Shown: positions 7,519 to 17,975, counted from the first letter of the stretch. The stretch is DNA of 64,000 bases from Cutibacterium avidum ATCC 25577 (GCF_000227295.1 NZ_JH165054.1:1610550-1674549), one strand, 5' to 3'. The notes: generated from the letters alone by a model not told the origin. Numbers and translations are program-made.

Positions 7519-9186
7519 ATGGCCCGACTGTCTGAATCCGTGTCCGCTGAGAGCCTGCTTGCCCGCACAGTGCGCGGCATTCGCGGAGCTGACGCCAAGG
7601 CCCTGGAGGCTGCCCGAGCCCGTCAGCAGGTGCTTACCAAGCCCGAGGGTTCGCTCGGGCTGTTGGAGGATCTCTCGATCCGGCTGGCGGGAATGTACGG
7701 ACAGGTACCGGTCCCTGTCCCGAGCCACCCGGTCGTCGGGCTGTTCGCAGGCGACCACGGGGTGTGGGCCCAGGGAGTCTCCCCGGATCCTCAGGAGATC
7801 ACCACCCAGCAGATGGTCAACATGGCGGCCGGCGGGGCAGCGATCAGCGTGTTGTCGCGGCAGATGGGCGCGCAGCTGTGGATCACCGACGTCGGTGCCC
7901 TCCACGAGGTCGACGCGCCCATTCGCCAGCGTTGCGTGCGACGAGGCACTGATGACATCTCCCAGGGCCCAGCCATGAGTACTGACGAGGCCGTCCAGGC
8001 CCTTGAGGTCGGTATCGAGACCGGCCTGGAGGCTGTCGAGGGGGGAGCAGACATCCTCGTCACTGGCGAGATGGGCATCGCGAACACGACGCCGGCCTCG
8101 GCACTCATCAGCGTCTTCACCGGGTGCTCCCCTGCTGAGGTGACGGGTAAGGGTGCTGGGTCGGACGACCGTCGTCACCAGCACAAGATCGGTGTCGTCT
8201 CCCGCGCACTCCAGGTCAACCAGCCCGACGCCGACCACCCGGTTGAGGCATTGGCGAAGGTGGGAGGTTTCGAGCACGCTGCCATGGCGGGGTACATCCT
8301 GGCCGCGGCCTCCCGGCGTGTCCCGGTGCTCATCGACGGGGTCATCGCCTGCTCGGCAGCTCTGACGGCCACCGCGATCTGCCCGGAGGTACGCGATTTC
8401 ATCATCACCAGCCATGCCGGCGCCGAGCCGGGAATCACCGCGTCCACCAGCGCACTCGGTCTTCCGGCCCTGCTGGATCTGGGGATGCGGCTGGGGGAGG
8501 GGTCGGGGGCCATCCTCACCCTGCCAATCGTCCAGGCCAGCGCCCACATCCTCAACGAGATGGCCACCTTCGAGGACGCCGACGTCACCGACATCAAGGT
8601 GACTGGGGAGACCGATCTTCCCGATGCCCTCGATACGAGCGCTCCCCCTTGTCGAGTCCTGGTTCTGGGGGGTGCGCGATCCGGGAAGTCGACCTTCGCT
8701 GAGTCGAGGTTGCCCCATGGCTCTCGCGTCACCTACGTTGCCACCTCCGAGCGAAATCCCGACGATGCCGAGTGGGAGGAGCGGATCCGGCTGCACCGGA
8801 CCCGGCGTCCGGCAACGTGGCAGACCGTCGAGACCAAGGACATCGCCTCGGTGCTGTTGGCTGACGACGACTCCCCAGTGCTGGTGGACTGCCTCGGGGT
8901 GTGGATCACACGGATTCTCGACGAGGTGGGAGCCTGGACTGCTGATCCAGGTGACGGGACCTGGCAGAAATCCTTGAGAAGTCGGGTTGATGAGCTGACC
9001 GACGCCATCCGCCGTACTCGTCGCGACGTCATCCTCGTCTCCAACGAGGTCGGGATGGGGGTTGTGCCCGACACCCCGGCCGGACGGCTCTTTCGCGACG
9101 AGTTGGGGAGACTCAACGCCGCTGTTGGACAGGTCTGCGACGAGGTGTGGATGTGTGTGGCCGGAGTCCCGAAGAGGTGGGCATGA
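7519..9186 (+). CDS. cobT/cobU: Fused CobT (DMB phosphoribosyltransferase) and CobU (adenosylcobinamide kinase/guanylyltransferase)
   Basis: One 555-residue frame encodes both activities that prepare the lower ligand and activate the corrinoid. Residues 1 to about 370 match CobT: KPEGSLGLLE, FAGDHGV, TGEMGIANTT and the catalytic glutamate region RLGEGSGA. Residues from about 380 match CobU, starting with the P-loop GGARSGKS at 384-391, then VATSERN, the guanylylated-histidine region in RIRLHRTRRP, and VSNEVGMGVVP. Both halves are of normal length with a short linker. The start is either ATG 7516 or ATG 7519 (ggag at 7511-7514), and the open frame upstream lies in the riboswitch. cobS overlaps its end by 4 nt. 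Confidence 0.92.
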   Translation: MARLSESVSAESLLARTVRGIRGADAKALEAARARQQVLTKPEGSLGLLEDLSIRLAGMYGQVPVPVPSHPVVGLFAGDHGVWAQGVSPDPQEITTQQMVNMAAGGAAISVLSRQMGAQLWITDVGALHEVDAPIRQRCVRRGTDDISQGPAMSTDEAVQALEVGIETGLEAVEGGADILVTGEMGIANTTPASALISVFTGCSPAEVTGKGAGSDDRRHQHKIGVVSRALQVNQPDADHPVEALAKVGGFEHAAMAGYILAAASRRVPVLIDGVIACSAALTATAICPEVRDFIITSHAGAEPGITASTSALGLPALLDLGMRLGEGSGAILTLPIVQASAHILNEMATFEDADVTDIKVTGETDLPDALDTSAPPCRVLVLGGARSGKSTFAESRLPHGSRVTYVATSERNPDDAEWEERIRLHRTRRPATWQTVETKDIASVLLADDDSPVLVDCLGVWITRILDEVGAWTADPGDGTWQKSLRSRVDELTDAIRRTRRDVILVSNEVGMGVVPDTPAGRLFRDELGRLNAAVGQVCDEVWMCVAGVPKRWA

Positions 9187-10022
9187 GCGACGAACGGCAT
9201 GCGGATCTTGGAAAGCTCGGTCCCCTGCGTGGCGTGGCGGAGGCCCTGTCCCTCTTCACGATCCTCCCGGGGCCGTACCTCAGTGACATCGACCGTTCGC
9301 TGGCTCGTCGGGCAATCACGGCATTCCCCTGGCTGGGGCTGTGTCTGGGAGCGGTGGCCGGCGGAATCGTCGCCCTGGTCCTCGGGCTGGGAGCCGGATC
9401 GTTGCTGGCCGGGGTGCTCGCGCTGTGCTGGCTGGCCGGTGCAACCGGAGGCTTCCATCTTGACGGGGTCGCCGACACTGCCGACGGTCTGGGGTCGCGA
9501 ACAGCGCCGGACAAGGCCCTCGAGATCATGAAGAAGTCCGACATCGGTCCGATGGGTGTCATCAGCATCGTCCTCGTTCTGCTCGTCGACGCAGCCGCTG
9601 TGGTGAGCCTGGCCGGAACGGCGGGTTCGGGGGCATGGTGGCGCGTGGCGATGCTGGTCGCTCTGGGCCCTGCCATCGGTCGAGCCGCCATTCTCTTCGC
9701 GACGATGACCGAGGTGCCTTGTGCGCGTCCGGGCGGGTTCGGGTCCCTCGTCGCCGGGGTGACGACTCGCAGGTCAGCCTCGATCAACCTGACGGTTCTG
9801 GGAGCTGTCGTAGCCTTGACGGGTCTTGTCGCCGGAGGCTGGCGGTGGTGCCTGATCGCCCTGATTTGCGCCGCATTGGCCTTGCTCATCGCCCGGGGAT
9901 GGATCCGTCACTTGGTGAAGCGTCTGTCAGGTATGACGGGCGACACGTTTGGAAGCATCAATGAGGTGACGCAGATGAGCTTCTGGGTGCTGTCCGCCCT
10001 GGCCGTGGCGGTGGTGTCATGA
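9183..10022 (+). CDS. cobS: Adenosylcobinamide-GDP ribazoletransferase CobS
   Basis: CobS (cobalamin synthase) joins adenosylcobinamide-GDP, made by CobU, to alpha-ribazole (phosphate), made by CobT, at the membrane. The 279-residue protein starts with LSLFTILPGP, has the cytoplasmic acidic motif GGFHLDGVADTADGLG that binds metal, followed by MKKSDIGPMGV, and has about six membrane helices. The ATG at 9183 overlaps the cobTU stop (ATGA) and has gaggtgg just upstream; an in-frame upstream ATG at 9147 is rejected because it lies within CobU. CobT, CobU and CobS are thus made from one short operon. Confidence 0.93.
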   Translation: MSDERHADLGKLGPLRGVAEALSLFTILPGPYLSDIDRSLARRAITAFPWLGLCLGAVAGGIVALVLGLGAGSLLAGVLALCWLAGATGGFHLDGVADTADGLGSRTAPDKALEIMKKSDIGPMGVISIVLVLLVDAAAVVSLAGTAGSGAWWRVAMLVALGPAIGRAAILFATMTEVPCARPGGFGSLVAGVTTRRSASINLTVLGAVVALTGLVAGGWRWCLIALICAALALLIARGWIRHLVKRLSGMTGDTFGSINEVTQMSFWVLSALAVAVVS

Positions 10023-10783
10023 TCGACGATCTTGGTGCCGACGTGCCGGTGAGTGGACGAGTGCGGCGGGTGGTGAGCCTGGTGCCGTCAATCACCGAGG
10101 CCATCGCGGCGACGTGTCCGCACACTCTGGTGGGATGCACCGACTACTGCATTCGGCCTGCCCACCTGGACGAGGTTGTCGGCCACGAGATGGCGCGAAT
10201 CAGGGGGACGAAGAATCCTGATCGGGCTGCCATCACCGACCTGGAACCAGATCTGGTCGTCGCCAATCAGGAGGAGAACCGCGAGTACGACGTCACCTTG
10301 TTGCGGGACGCCGGTGTGCCGGTGTGGGTGACACGGATCGACACGGTATCCGAGGCGATCTCCAGCCTGACGAGGCTCCTCGTGGAGGGGTTCGGCGTCG
10401 AGAGGCCGCAGTGGCTGTGTGATGCCGATGAGGAGTGGAACCAGCCGTGGACCGACGAGGTGCGCAATGCCATCGCCGCGGTGTGGCGGGATCCGTGGAT
10501 CTGCGTCGGACCGGACACCTACATCGCTGACGTGCTGAGGCATGTCGGGGTGGAGTTGATCGATGTGCCGGGGGAGTCCCGTTATCCCCACGCTGATCTG
10601 GCCGACCTCGTCTCGGCGCGTCCAGACCGCGTCATCCTGCCCGACGAGCCCTACCATTTCGGCCCTGACGATGTATCGGCTTTCCCTGATCTCGACGTCC
10701 GTCTCGTCGACGGCCAGAAGTTGGCCTGGTACGGACCCTCGATGGTCGGCGCGCGTCGATACCTCGCCCAGGCGCTGGCCTGA
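10019..10783 (+). CDS. BtuF-like corrinoid/metal-receptor protein without signal peptide
   Basis: A 254-residue helical-backbone metal receptor of the BtuF/TroA class. It has VVSLVPSITEAIAA, the family's opening beta strand and helix, then VGCTDYCIRP, DLEPDLVVANQEENR and a C-terminal domain with RPDRVILPDEPYHF. Binding proteins of this fold are normally exported, yet the N-terminus is hydrophilic and lacks a signal peptide or lipobox, and the gene overlaps cobS by 4 nt (ATGA). A cytoplasmic role in corrinoid handling is therefore plausible but is inference. No permease or ATPase for it lies nearby. Confidence 0.7.
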   Translation: MIDDLGADVPVSGRVRRVVSLVPSITEAIAATCPHTLVGCTDYCIRPAHLDEVVGHEMARIRGTKNPDRAAITDLEPDLVVANQEENREYDVTLLRDAGVPVWVTRIDTVSEAISSLTRLLVEGFGVERPQWLCDADEEWNQPWTDEVRNAIAAVWRDPWICVGPDTYIADVLRHVGVELIDVPGESRYPHADLADLVSARPDRVILPDEPYHFGPDDVSAFPDLDVRLVDGQKLAWYGPSMVGARRYLAQALA

Positions 10784-10862
10784 CGACACCGTCGCCACAT
10801 GCGGCAATGACGCCTCGCCGGCGATGTGTGCCACAATGTCCCACGTCGCCGTGAGACGACAT

Positions 10863-10938
10863 GCCTCTGTAGCTCAGTTGGTAGAGCGCCGCTCTTGTAA
10901 AGCGATGGTCGCGGGTTCGAATCCTGTCAGAGGCTCCA
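10863..10938 (+). tRNA. tRNA-Thr (TGT)
   Basis: The cloverleaf reads from GCCTCTG to the paired CAGAGGC, with a D arm TAGCTCAGTTGGTAGAGC, the TTCGAAT T-loop and an encoded CCA at 10936-10938. The anticodon loop is CTTGTAA with anticodon TGT at 10896-10898, which reads ACA threonine codons. Confidence 0.95.
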
Positions 10939-11034
10939 CAATCTTATGGGCAGATCCCTCCCCAATTCGAGGGGACCTGTTATCGCTGAGATCCGGTGCG
11001 CAGCCCGGACGAGGAAGCGACATCGCAGGAGCCG

Positions 11035-11499
11035 TCAGGCCATCACCTGTTCCCATTCGTCACGGTGGTCCAGCATCCGTCGAACGGCGTCTTGAGCAGC
11101 CTCGAGCGAGTGGCTGGCTCCCCATCCGCACTGAACCTCGTTGGCGGCGGGGGTGGCATCGAGCTCGAGAATGTCGCGCAGGGTGGTCTCGGCGAGTTCG
11201 CAGGTGGCTGGGACGTCCGGTTCGCCGACCATGATGAGGTAGAACCCGGTCTGGCATCCCATCGGCCCGAAGTCGATGACGGACTCTGAATGGTTACGCA
11301 CGCACTCGGCGAAGGAGTGCTCGATCGAGTGGATCGCAGGCATCTCCAGATGATCCTTGTTGGGCTGGCAGAACCTCACGTCGTACTTGGTGAGGGTGTC
11401 GCCGGCGGGCAGGTGTTTGACGTCCGCCACGCGGACAAACGGTGCGGCCACCTTGGTGTGGTCCAGGTTGAAACTCTCGACGTTCATCTTGTGTGCCAT
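11035..11499 (-). CDS. luxS: S-ribosylhomocysteine lyase LuxS
   Basis: LuxS cleaves S-ribosylhomocysteine to homocysteine and DPD, the precursor of autoinducer-2, and so links the activated methyl cycle to possible cell signalling. The 154-residue protein has the metal-binding HSIEH at 57-61, [10 protein letters not shown] with the catalytic cysteine near 82, and the third metal ligand Cys near 124 (QCGWG). The ATG at 11499 fits the family N-terminus and has a purine-rich gagagga upstream; the open frame extends 16 codons further without support. It lies 44 nt after manA on the same strand, so co-transcription is likely. Confidence 0.95.
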   Translation of the reverse strand: MAHKMNVESFNLDHTKVAAPFVRVADVKHLPAGDTLTKYDVRFCQPNKDHLEMPAIHSIEHSFAECVRNHSESVIDFGPMGCQTGFYLIMVGEPDVPATCELAETTLRDILELDATPAANEVQCGWGASHSLEAAQDAVRRMLDHRDEWEQVMA

Positions 11500-11543
11500 G
11501 GGTCCATCCTCTCGCAAGCTCTCGAATTCCACACGGGGCAGCG

Positions 11544-12725
11544 TCACACCCCGGCAGCAGCGAGGAACCCGTCGCAGTTCCCGTCCACCTGTACCTGTTC
11601 GCCAGCGGGAATCCAGACGGCCTGTCCACGCACGATCTCGTCAGTGCCCTGGGAACTTGAGCACACCGCATAGCCACCGGTGATGAGCAGGATTCGGGCC
11701 AAGTCGCTGGCCGGCAGGATGGCTGGACGGGTGGTGTCGAGGTCGAGTTCCCACAGCCGGAACTGTTCATCGGTGCCCGGGAAGACCCGCATACCTGGAT
11801 CTACCTCCTCGGCCGTCATGACCCATGGTTCCTGTGTCTGGAAGTCCACGATCTCTATCAGGGAATCGACGTCGATGTGTTTGTCGGTGAGTCCACCACG
11901 CACGACGTTGTTGGAATCAGCCATGATCTCGATTCCCGTTCCTGACAAGTAGGAATGCATGAGACCGGGCGGAACGGCTAATGCCTCTCCGGGCCTGAGA
12001 TGAATGCGGTTGAGCATCAGTGCCGCCAGGATCGATGGGTCTCCGGGGAAGTACTCGTCGAGCTCGACAGCGGTGCGTGCGAACTCACCCAGCGGGGTGT
12101 CCTCGCCAACATGGTTGACGGCCCCGGACACCACCTCGGTGACGATCTGCCGGCGCAGGTCATCCCCGGCGAGGCAGTCGAGGAAGGTCTCGGCCAGTGC
12201 CGCCGGGCCGGAACGCTCGGTCAACGATCCCAACACCGGATCCACCGGAATGCGAATGTCCAGCCCGTCGAAGAGTTGACGGGTCTCATGCGGATCCCGG
12301 AATCCGCACAGTCCCTCGAAGTCGCTCATGGCGACGAGGATTTCCGGCTTGGGCCAGTCATCGACGAAGGTGCGTTGGGAATCGGTGACGTCAACGCCAG
12401 CCTGGTTCTCGCGTACGAATCCATTTCGCGCCATACGGGCGTCAGGGTGGGCCTGGAGGCTCAGTGGGCGGCGAGCCGAGAGGATCTTGAGCAGGAAAGG
12501 CAGCCTGGATCCGAAGGCATCACGGCTGCGCTCACCCAGCTCCTCGGGATGAGCGTCGAGGTATTCGGTGAGGGGAGCACCGTCAAGGGTCGACGGTGAG
12601 GTTTCGTGGGCCCCGAGCCAGTACTCGGCCCAGGGTTGGCCGTCGGCTTCCTTTCCCAAGATGTCAGGGATCGCGTCATAGGAGCCCCAGGAGTACGTCC
12701 GGACCGTACCGGTCAGGCGTTTCAT
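11544..12725 (-). CDS. manA: Mannose-6-phosphate isomerase, class I
   Basis: A 393-residue cupin-type zinc enzyme interconverting mannose 6-phosphate and fructose 6-phosphate, supplying mannose donors for glycans. The zinc ligands appear in [14 protein letters not shown] and PPGLMHSYL, with the downstream [11 protein letters not shown] typical of type I ManA. Length matches the family. It precedes luxS and follows a small DUF3263 gene (48 nt gap) on the same strand. Mannose metabolism connects with the protein O-mannosyltransferase gene near 54 kb. Confidence 0.93.
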   Translation of the reverse strand: MKRLTGTVRTYSWGSYDAIPDILGKEADGQPWAEYWLGAHETSPSTLDGAPLTEYLDAHPEELGERSRDAFGSRLPFLLKILSARRPLSLQAHPDARMARNGFVRENQAGVDVTDSQRTFVDDWPKPEILVAMSDFEGLCGFRDPHETRQLFDGLDIRIPVDPVLGSLTERSGPAALAETFLDCLAGDDLRRQIVTEVVSGAVNHVGEDTPLGEFARTAVELDEYFPGDPSILAALMLNRIHLRPGEALAVPPGLMHSYLSGTGIEIMADSNNVVRGGLTDKHIDVDSLIEIVDFQTQEPWVMTAEEVDPGMRVFPGTDEQFRLWELDLDTTRPAILPASDLARILLITGGYAVCSSSQGTDEIVRGQAVWIPAGEQVQVDGNCDGFLAAAGV

Positions 12726-12773
12726 AGTGTGCCTCTCGTCAATGGCGTCGCATCGTTGACAACGCCGCGTGTG

Positions 12774-13058
12774 TCATCCGAGCAGCTGCGCGCTGCGGGC
12801 CCTGCGCTTTTGACTGCGGACTCGTTGCAGCCTCCCGACGAGGGAGGGTGCGTATCGCGCGGCCGACTCATCGTCGATCAGCTCGTTGAGTCGTAAGTGG
12901 TAGCGGGGGGACGACATGTTGAGCCTCTCGCGGATGACGGTCTCCTTGTCAACACTCGGGTTCCCGGTCTGCCAGGACTCCTCGAGATCCAGAATCGCGC
13001 GGTCCGATGCACTGAGATCGCTGGACGTCGCGGTTTCGGGGGTGGGGGATTCTGACAC
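12774..13058 (-). CDS. DUF3263 domain protein (small helix-turn-helix-like)
   Basis: A 94-residue actinobacterial protein with the DUF3263 pattern: SDRAILDLEESW, then KETVIRERLNMSSPRYHLRLNELID as an HTH-like helix pair, and a basic tail QRVRSQKRRAR. The fold and positive charge suggest DNA binding, but no target is known. It reads away from groEL, and its start is about 100 nt from the first CIRCE operator. It may share an upstream control region with groEL in the opposite direction. Confidence 0.75.
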   Translation of the reverse strand: MSESPTPETATSSDLSASDRAILDLEESWQTGNPSVDKETVIRERLNMSSPRYHLRLNELIDDESAARYAPSLVGRLQRVRSQKRRARSAQLLG

Positions 13059-13164
13059 AGGGCCAGTTTAGGGCGCGCGCCATAATCACCACCCGGTGAC
13101 GCGACGCAATCTGCCTGACACCATCGTCGGCAGCACAATTCAGTCACTTTCCGCTCATCAACTC

Positions 13165-13191
13165 TTTGCACTCACTGGGTGCGAGTGCTAA
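13165..13191 (+). promoter_or_regulatory. CIRCE operator 1 (HrcA-binding site)
   Basis: tttgcactc, a 9-nt spacer, then gagtgctaa. This matches the CIRCE inverted repeat (TTAGCACTC-N9-GAGTGCTAA) with one mismatch in the left arm and a perfect right arm. HrcA binding here would repress groEL outside heat stress. Confidence 0.92.
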
Positions 13192-13199
13192 ACATGTCA

Positions 13200-13226
13200 T
13201 TGGCACTCGGCAAGCGAGAGTGCTAC
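13200..13226 (+). promoter_or_regulatory. CIRCE operator 2 (HrcA-binding site)
   Basis: ttggcactc, a 9-nt spacer, then gagtgctac: a second CIRCE-type inverted repeat with two mismatches to consensus, beginning 8 bp after the first ends. The pair lies about 170-230 bp before the groEL start, and an isolated half-site (gagtgcc) follows at about 13245. The remaining part of the 336-nt gap 13059-13394 shows no gene. Confidence 0.85.
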
Positions 13227-13277
13227 TGCCCGGATCGGTGTTGCGAGTGCCGACGAGGGTGGTCATCCCGGTGATGA

Positions 13278-15026
<1,749 letters not shown>

Positions 15027-15044
15027 TCCAGCCCATCTAAACCA

Positions 15045-15082
15045 CAATGGGGCGGCTCCAATTGGAGCCGCCCCATTGTTTT
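15045..15082 (+). terminator. Rho-independent terminator of groEL
   Basis: A perfect 15-bp stem, caatggggcggctcc with its complement ggagccgccccattg, closes over a 4-nt loop aatt and is followed by ttttg. It starts 18 nt after the groEL stop. The symmetry would also let it act on the convergent membrane-protein genes. Confidence 0.9.
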
Positions 15083-15105
15083 GTGGGTTCTCGCGCGTGA
15101 AGGGG

Positions 15106-16005
15106 TCAGAGGTGATCGGTGAACATCCTGCGTGATGGCGCCGGTGGTCGGACGAGGTGAGTGATTGCTATGGCGAGTGCGGCGACGAGCAGCACCATGC
15201 CGATGATGACACCTGATCCGATGCTCACAGACGCGTACGCATCTCCGGACATTGCCGCGAGTTTTTTGAGACTGTGCACGGTGCTGGCAACCGGGATCAC
15301 CAAAGCCAGAGCCATGCATCCGGAAGACACGGCGGCGATGACGTCACCGAGTTTGCTCGTTGTCAGAGCGGTGATGAGCCCGGCGGCGATGAGGATGATG
15401 CCTGTCCATCCGAGCATCGTGTGGATTGGGCTGGTAAATGCTGGCATCACCGAATTGAGGGCAGCGAGTTCTTCAGCTTTGTCCCCGCTCATATGATACA
15501 TGGGACTGGGACTGAACGAGAGATGACCCAAGCCGTTCAGGGTGGTTCTGCCTTTGCGAGCGCGCACGGACAGCCATGTGAACAGAGGGACGAAGAAAAG
15601 CATTATTCCTATGAGCACCAATGCCCCGCAGAAGAGGAGTGACGCCTTGTCCTGTTTCAACCATCTCGTGAAGTTGCCGGATGCGTTTGGTGCTGTGAAC
15701 GGCGCACCTGGATAGGGGTTGGGCTGGCTGTACTGCTGCGGATTGGGTTGGCCGTATTGCTGGGGATTGTATTGCTGAGGCTGGGGTCTGCCGTACTGCG
15801 AGGGGTTGGGCTGACCATACGGCTGGGGGTTGGGCTGCTGGGGATAGGGAGCGGGATGCTGCTGAGCACCAGGCGTAATGGGGGGCTGCTGGGACGGCTG
15901 GCCATATTGCTGCTGGGGTCCTTGGGGTCCGGACGGGCCGGGGTGCGGTGTCGACGATGGTGCCGGCCTGATGTGAGTCTTGTCGAAATCGTCGTTCTCA
16001 CTCAT
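15106..16005 (-). CDS. Membrane protein with P/Q/N/Y-rich cytoplasmic N-terminus (unknown function, gene 2 of pair)
   Basis: A 299-residue protein not recognised by family. Residues 1 to about 110 are a low-complexity cytoplasmic region rich in Pro, Gln, Asn and Tyr with repeats of the form QPNPQQYG. Then come four hydrophobic segments: one after KQDKASLL, two around TMLGWTGIILIAAG and DVIAAVSSGCMALALV, and one near the C-terminus. The start ATG at 16005 overlaps the stop of the upstream gene (ATGA) and has gaaggggg before it. Its architecture mirrors the upstream gene, suggesting an ancient duplication. The tail could organise protein partners, but this is inference. Confidence 0.65.
   Translation of the reverse strand: MSENDDFDKTHIRPAPSSTPHPGPSGPQGPQQQYGQPSQQPPITPGAQQHPAPYPQQPNPQPYGQPNPSQYGRPQPQQYNPQQYGQPNPQQYSQPNPYPGAPFTAPNASGNFTRWLKQDKASLLFCGALVLIGIMLFFVPLFTWLSVRARKGRTTLNGLGHLSFSPSPMYHMSGDKAEELAALNSVMPAFTSPIHTMLGWTGIILIAAGLITALTTSKLGDVIAAVSSGCMALALVIPVASTVHSLKKLAAMSGDAYASVSIGSGVIIGMVLLVAALAIAITHLVRPPAPSRRMFTDHL
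15711..15850 (-). repeat. Degenerate repeat encoding QPNPQQYG-type units
   Basis: On the minus strand this stretch encodes about six imperfect 8-10-residue units based on QPNPQQY(G/S), with variants QPNPSQYG and RPQPQQYN. The DNA copies are diverged but recognisable (ggattgggttgg-cgtattgctg). It makes up the centre of the low-complexity N-terminus of the membrane protein. Confidence 0.7.
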
Positions 16006-16757
16006 CGAATGGCCCCCTTCATTGTCTTCACTCCGCAGGTGATAACCCATGCAACGAGGACGATCAGAGCAATGCCGCCAATGATCTCCGAAGCGATTAT
16101 GAGATTGGTTCCAGCCCCGTTCTTTATCGCGGCCGTTGGCAGGAGGGACCAAGCCTTCCCGATGTCACTTGACGTGTCGAACTGGTTGCTCAGCTGTGAC
16201 CACGCTGAAGTGACCCGGTCTACCAGGCCCGTGATGATTCCAGCGGGAATGCGTGCTGCTGCGCACAGGTAGAGCGCGCCTACGGCCATGCCAGTGGTGA
16301 GTAACACGTTGTGCCGGAGGACTAGCAGGACGCCTGCGGCAATGAACAGCAACGCGGCAAGCAAAGACATGATGCCGGTGAAGGTTGCGAGGGATGACGC
16401 TGGGCCGAGGGCCTTCTTGGCCTCTTCGTTCTCGGAAATCGCTGCCGTCAGTATGCCCAGGTCAAGCCCCTTGAACGGTTGAAGAGACCCATTTAATTCC
16501 AGACCTTCGCCTGAAGGGTCGGAGACGTGGAACGTGACCATGGACAGCATCAGACTCAGCAAGGTCAGGAGGCCACACAGGATTGCTGTGGCGCCCACGC
16601 CGAACCGTATCCAGTCGGCTGCCGGTCGTGACGTCCTGTGAAATTGCTGCTGTGGGGCCGGGGGATAGGGCTGTTTCGGCCCGTACTGGGACTGCCACAT
16701 CGGTTGCTGTGGTTGCGGTCCCTGGGGCCATCCACCGCTCGGCGGCTGGCTGGTCAT
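16002..16757 (-). CDS. Membrane protein with P/Q-rich N-terminus (unknown function, gene 1 of pair)
   Basis: A 251-residue protein with a cytoplasmic Pro/Gln/Tyr-rich N-terminus of about 45 residues, then four predicted membrane segments: GVGATAILCGLLTLLSLML, GIMSLLAALLFIAAGVLLVL, TGMAVGALYLCAAARIPAG and IIGGIALIVLVAWVITCGV. A soluble stretch of about 40 residues lies between segments 1 and 2. The ATG at 16757 has aggaagg at a good distance; the open frame extends 7 codons further. It is translationally coupled to the next gene. No family was recognised. Confidence 0.65.
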   Translation of the reverse strand: MTSQPPSGGWPQGPQPQQPMWQSQYGPKQPYPPAPQQQFHRTSRPAADWIRFGVGATAILCGLLTLLSLMLSMVTFHVSDPSGEGLELNGSLQPFKGLDLGILTAAISENEEAKKALGPASSLATFTGIMSLLAALLFIAAGVLLVLRHNVLLTTGMAVGALYLCAAARIPAGIITGLVDRVTSAWSQLSNQFDTSSDIGKAWSLLPTAAIKNGAGTNLIIASEIIGGIALIVLVAWVITCGVKTMKGAIR

Positions 16758-17084
16758 GGGGGATCCTTCCTGGCGCAAAAGCGTGCCACGCGAGAGACAA
16801 CTAGCGTGCTCAGAGTACGCTCATGAATGGATGCTGGGGGCAGGATATGGAGCCCCTCGCATCTGGTGATTACGTTCCGGGCGCATCTGCGAACGAGCGT
16901 TTCCGGTGGCCATGACGGTGTTCTCCTGGATCGGTGCCATTAGGGCCGTGCTCGCTACAGGCTGAGCCACGCGGTAATGGCTGGCCGGATTCCCGGTCGT
17001 ACCAAAGGGCGGCGAGGCAGTAGGTGCGATTCGTCGCCATGCCTCATTGAGTAGTGGTTACCTGCCGTCAAGTACTCTCGTCTG
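16758..17084. other. Intergenic region without a gene
   Basis: This 327-nt gap lies between two divergently transcribed genes. No conserved open frame, RNA gene or strong inverted repeat is visible. It should carry the promoters of both flanking genes, but none could be assigned with confidence. Confidence 0.5.
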
Positions 17085-17972
17085 GTGCGCCTGAAGACCC
17101 AATCTCCACAGGGAAGCCGGTTTTCCACCTTCCTTGCTGGAGCTGGACCCCTCCATCCGCTGTTGTCGGTGTTGGCAGCAATGACCATTCTCGGGGTGGG
17201 ACAAGGGGGTTTCGGGTTTGTCCTCACGGCCTTGGTAGGTGGTCATCCCGACGCTCAAACCTCGACGATCCTCCTTCTGGCGTCATTTGCAGGCGTCTGG
17301 CTGGTGCTGTGGTTGTGGATGACGTTTGTTGAGCAACGCCCGATGACGTGCCTGGGACTGCGCGGACCTTCCCGGGACATTTGGATCGGCGTGGCAATCG
17401 CGGTTGTGATCCTTGTCGTCGACGTCATCGTCATGATGGCCAGCGGTCAGGTCCGCATGAGGTGGGCCCGTCCTGATGCCATGGCGACGGTGCTCATCGT
17501 CGCCTCGCTGTTGTTGTTCTTGGTCCAAGGATGTGCCGAGGAAGTCGTGTTGCGCGGTTACCTCATGCAGTCAGTGGCAGCCGCGTGGGGGGTTCCTGCC
17601 GGTCTTGCCATACAGGCTGTGGTTTTCTCCGTCCTCCATGGAGCAAATCCCGGAACCACGTGGATCGCCCTGGTCAACGTCGCAGGATACGGCTTGATGC
17701 TGGGTCTGCTGGTGGTGTGGCGAGGAAGTCTGCTTGCCGCGATGGGTTTCCACAGCGTGTGGAACTGGTTACAGGGAATGGTGTTGGGATTCGACGTCTC
17801 CGGACTCGGTTTCAGACACACCGTGATGGCAGCCGACAGGACGGCCGGATCCCGCTCCTGGGTCACCGGAGGAGCCTTCGGTGCAGAGGGGTCCATCATC
17901 AGCACCGTCGTTCTCGTCATCCTCATCACGGGCCTCGTCGTGACGATTCGACGAGACTGGCGCAAGAATTAG
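17085..17972 (+). CDS. CPBP-family intramembrane glutamic endopeptidase
   Basis: A 295-residue membrane protein with the three motifs of the CPBP (CAAX protease and bacteriocin-processing, Abi) family: EEVVLRG near residues 152-158, FSVLHG, and the final HSVWNW. These supply the glutamate, histidine and asparagine/histidine ligands expected at the active site, inside about eight hydrophobic helices. Substrates in this family range from prenylated proteins to bacteriocins, so the role here is open. The start is GTG. The gene ends 3 nt before cutC. Confidence 0.85.
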   Translation: MRLKTQSPQGSRFSTFLAGAGPLHPLLSVLAAMTILGVGQGGFGFVLTALVGGHPDAQTSTILLLASFAGVWLVLWLWMTFVEQRPMTCLGLRGPSRDIWIGVAIAVVILVVDVIVMMASGQVRMRWARPDAMATVLIVASLLLFLVQGCAEEVVLRGYLMQSVAAAWGVPAGLAIQAVVFSVLHGANPGTTWIALVNVAGYGLMLGLLVVWRGSLLAAMGFHSVWNWLQGMVLGFDVSGLGFRHTVMAADRTAGSRSWVTGGAFGAEGSIISTVVLVILITGLVVTIRRDWRKN

Positions 17973-17975
17973 GCC

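Noticed and set aside
7291-8796. N-terminal extension of the cobK frame
   Set aside because: Covers the riboswitch and the antisense of cobTU; homology begins at the ATG at 7290.
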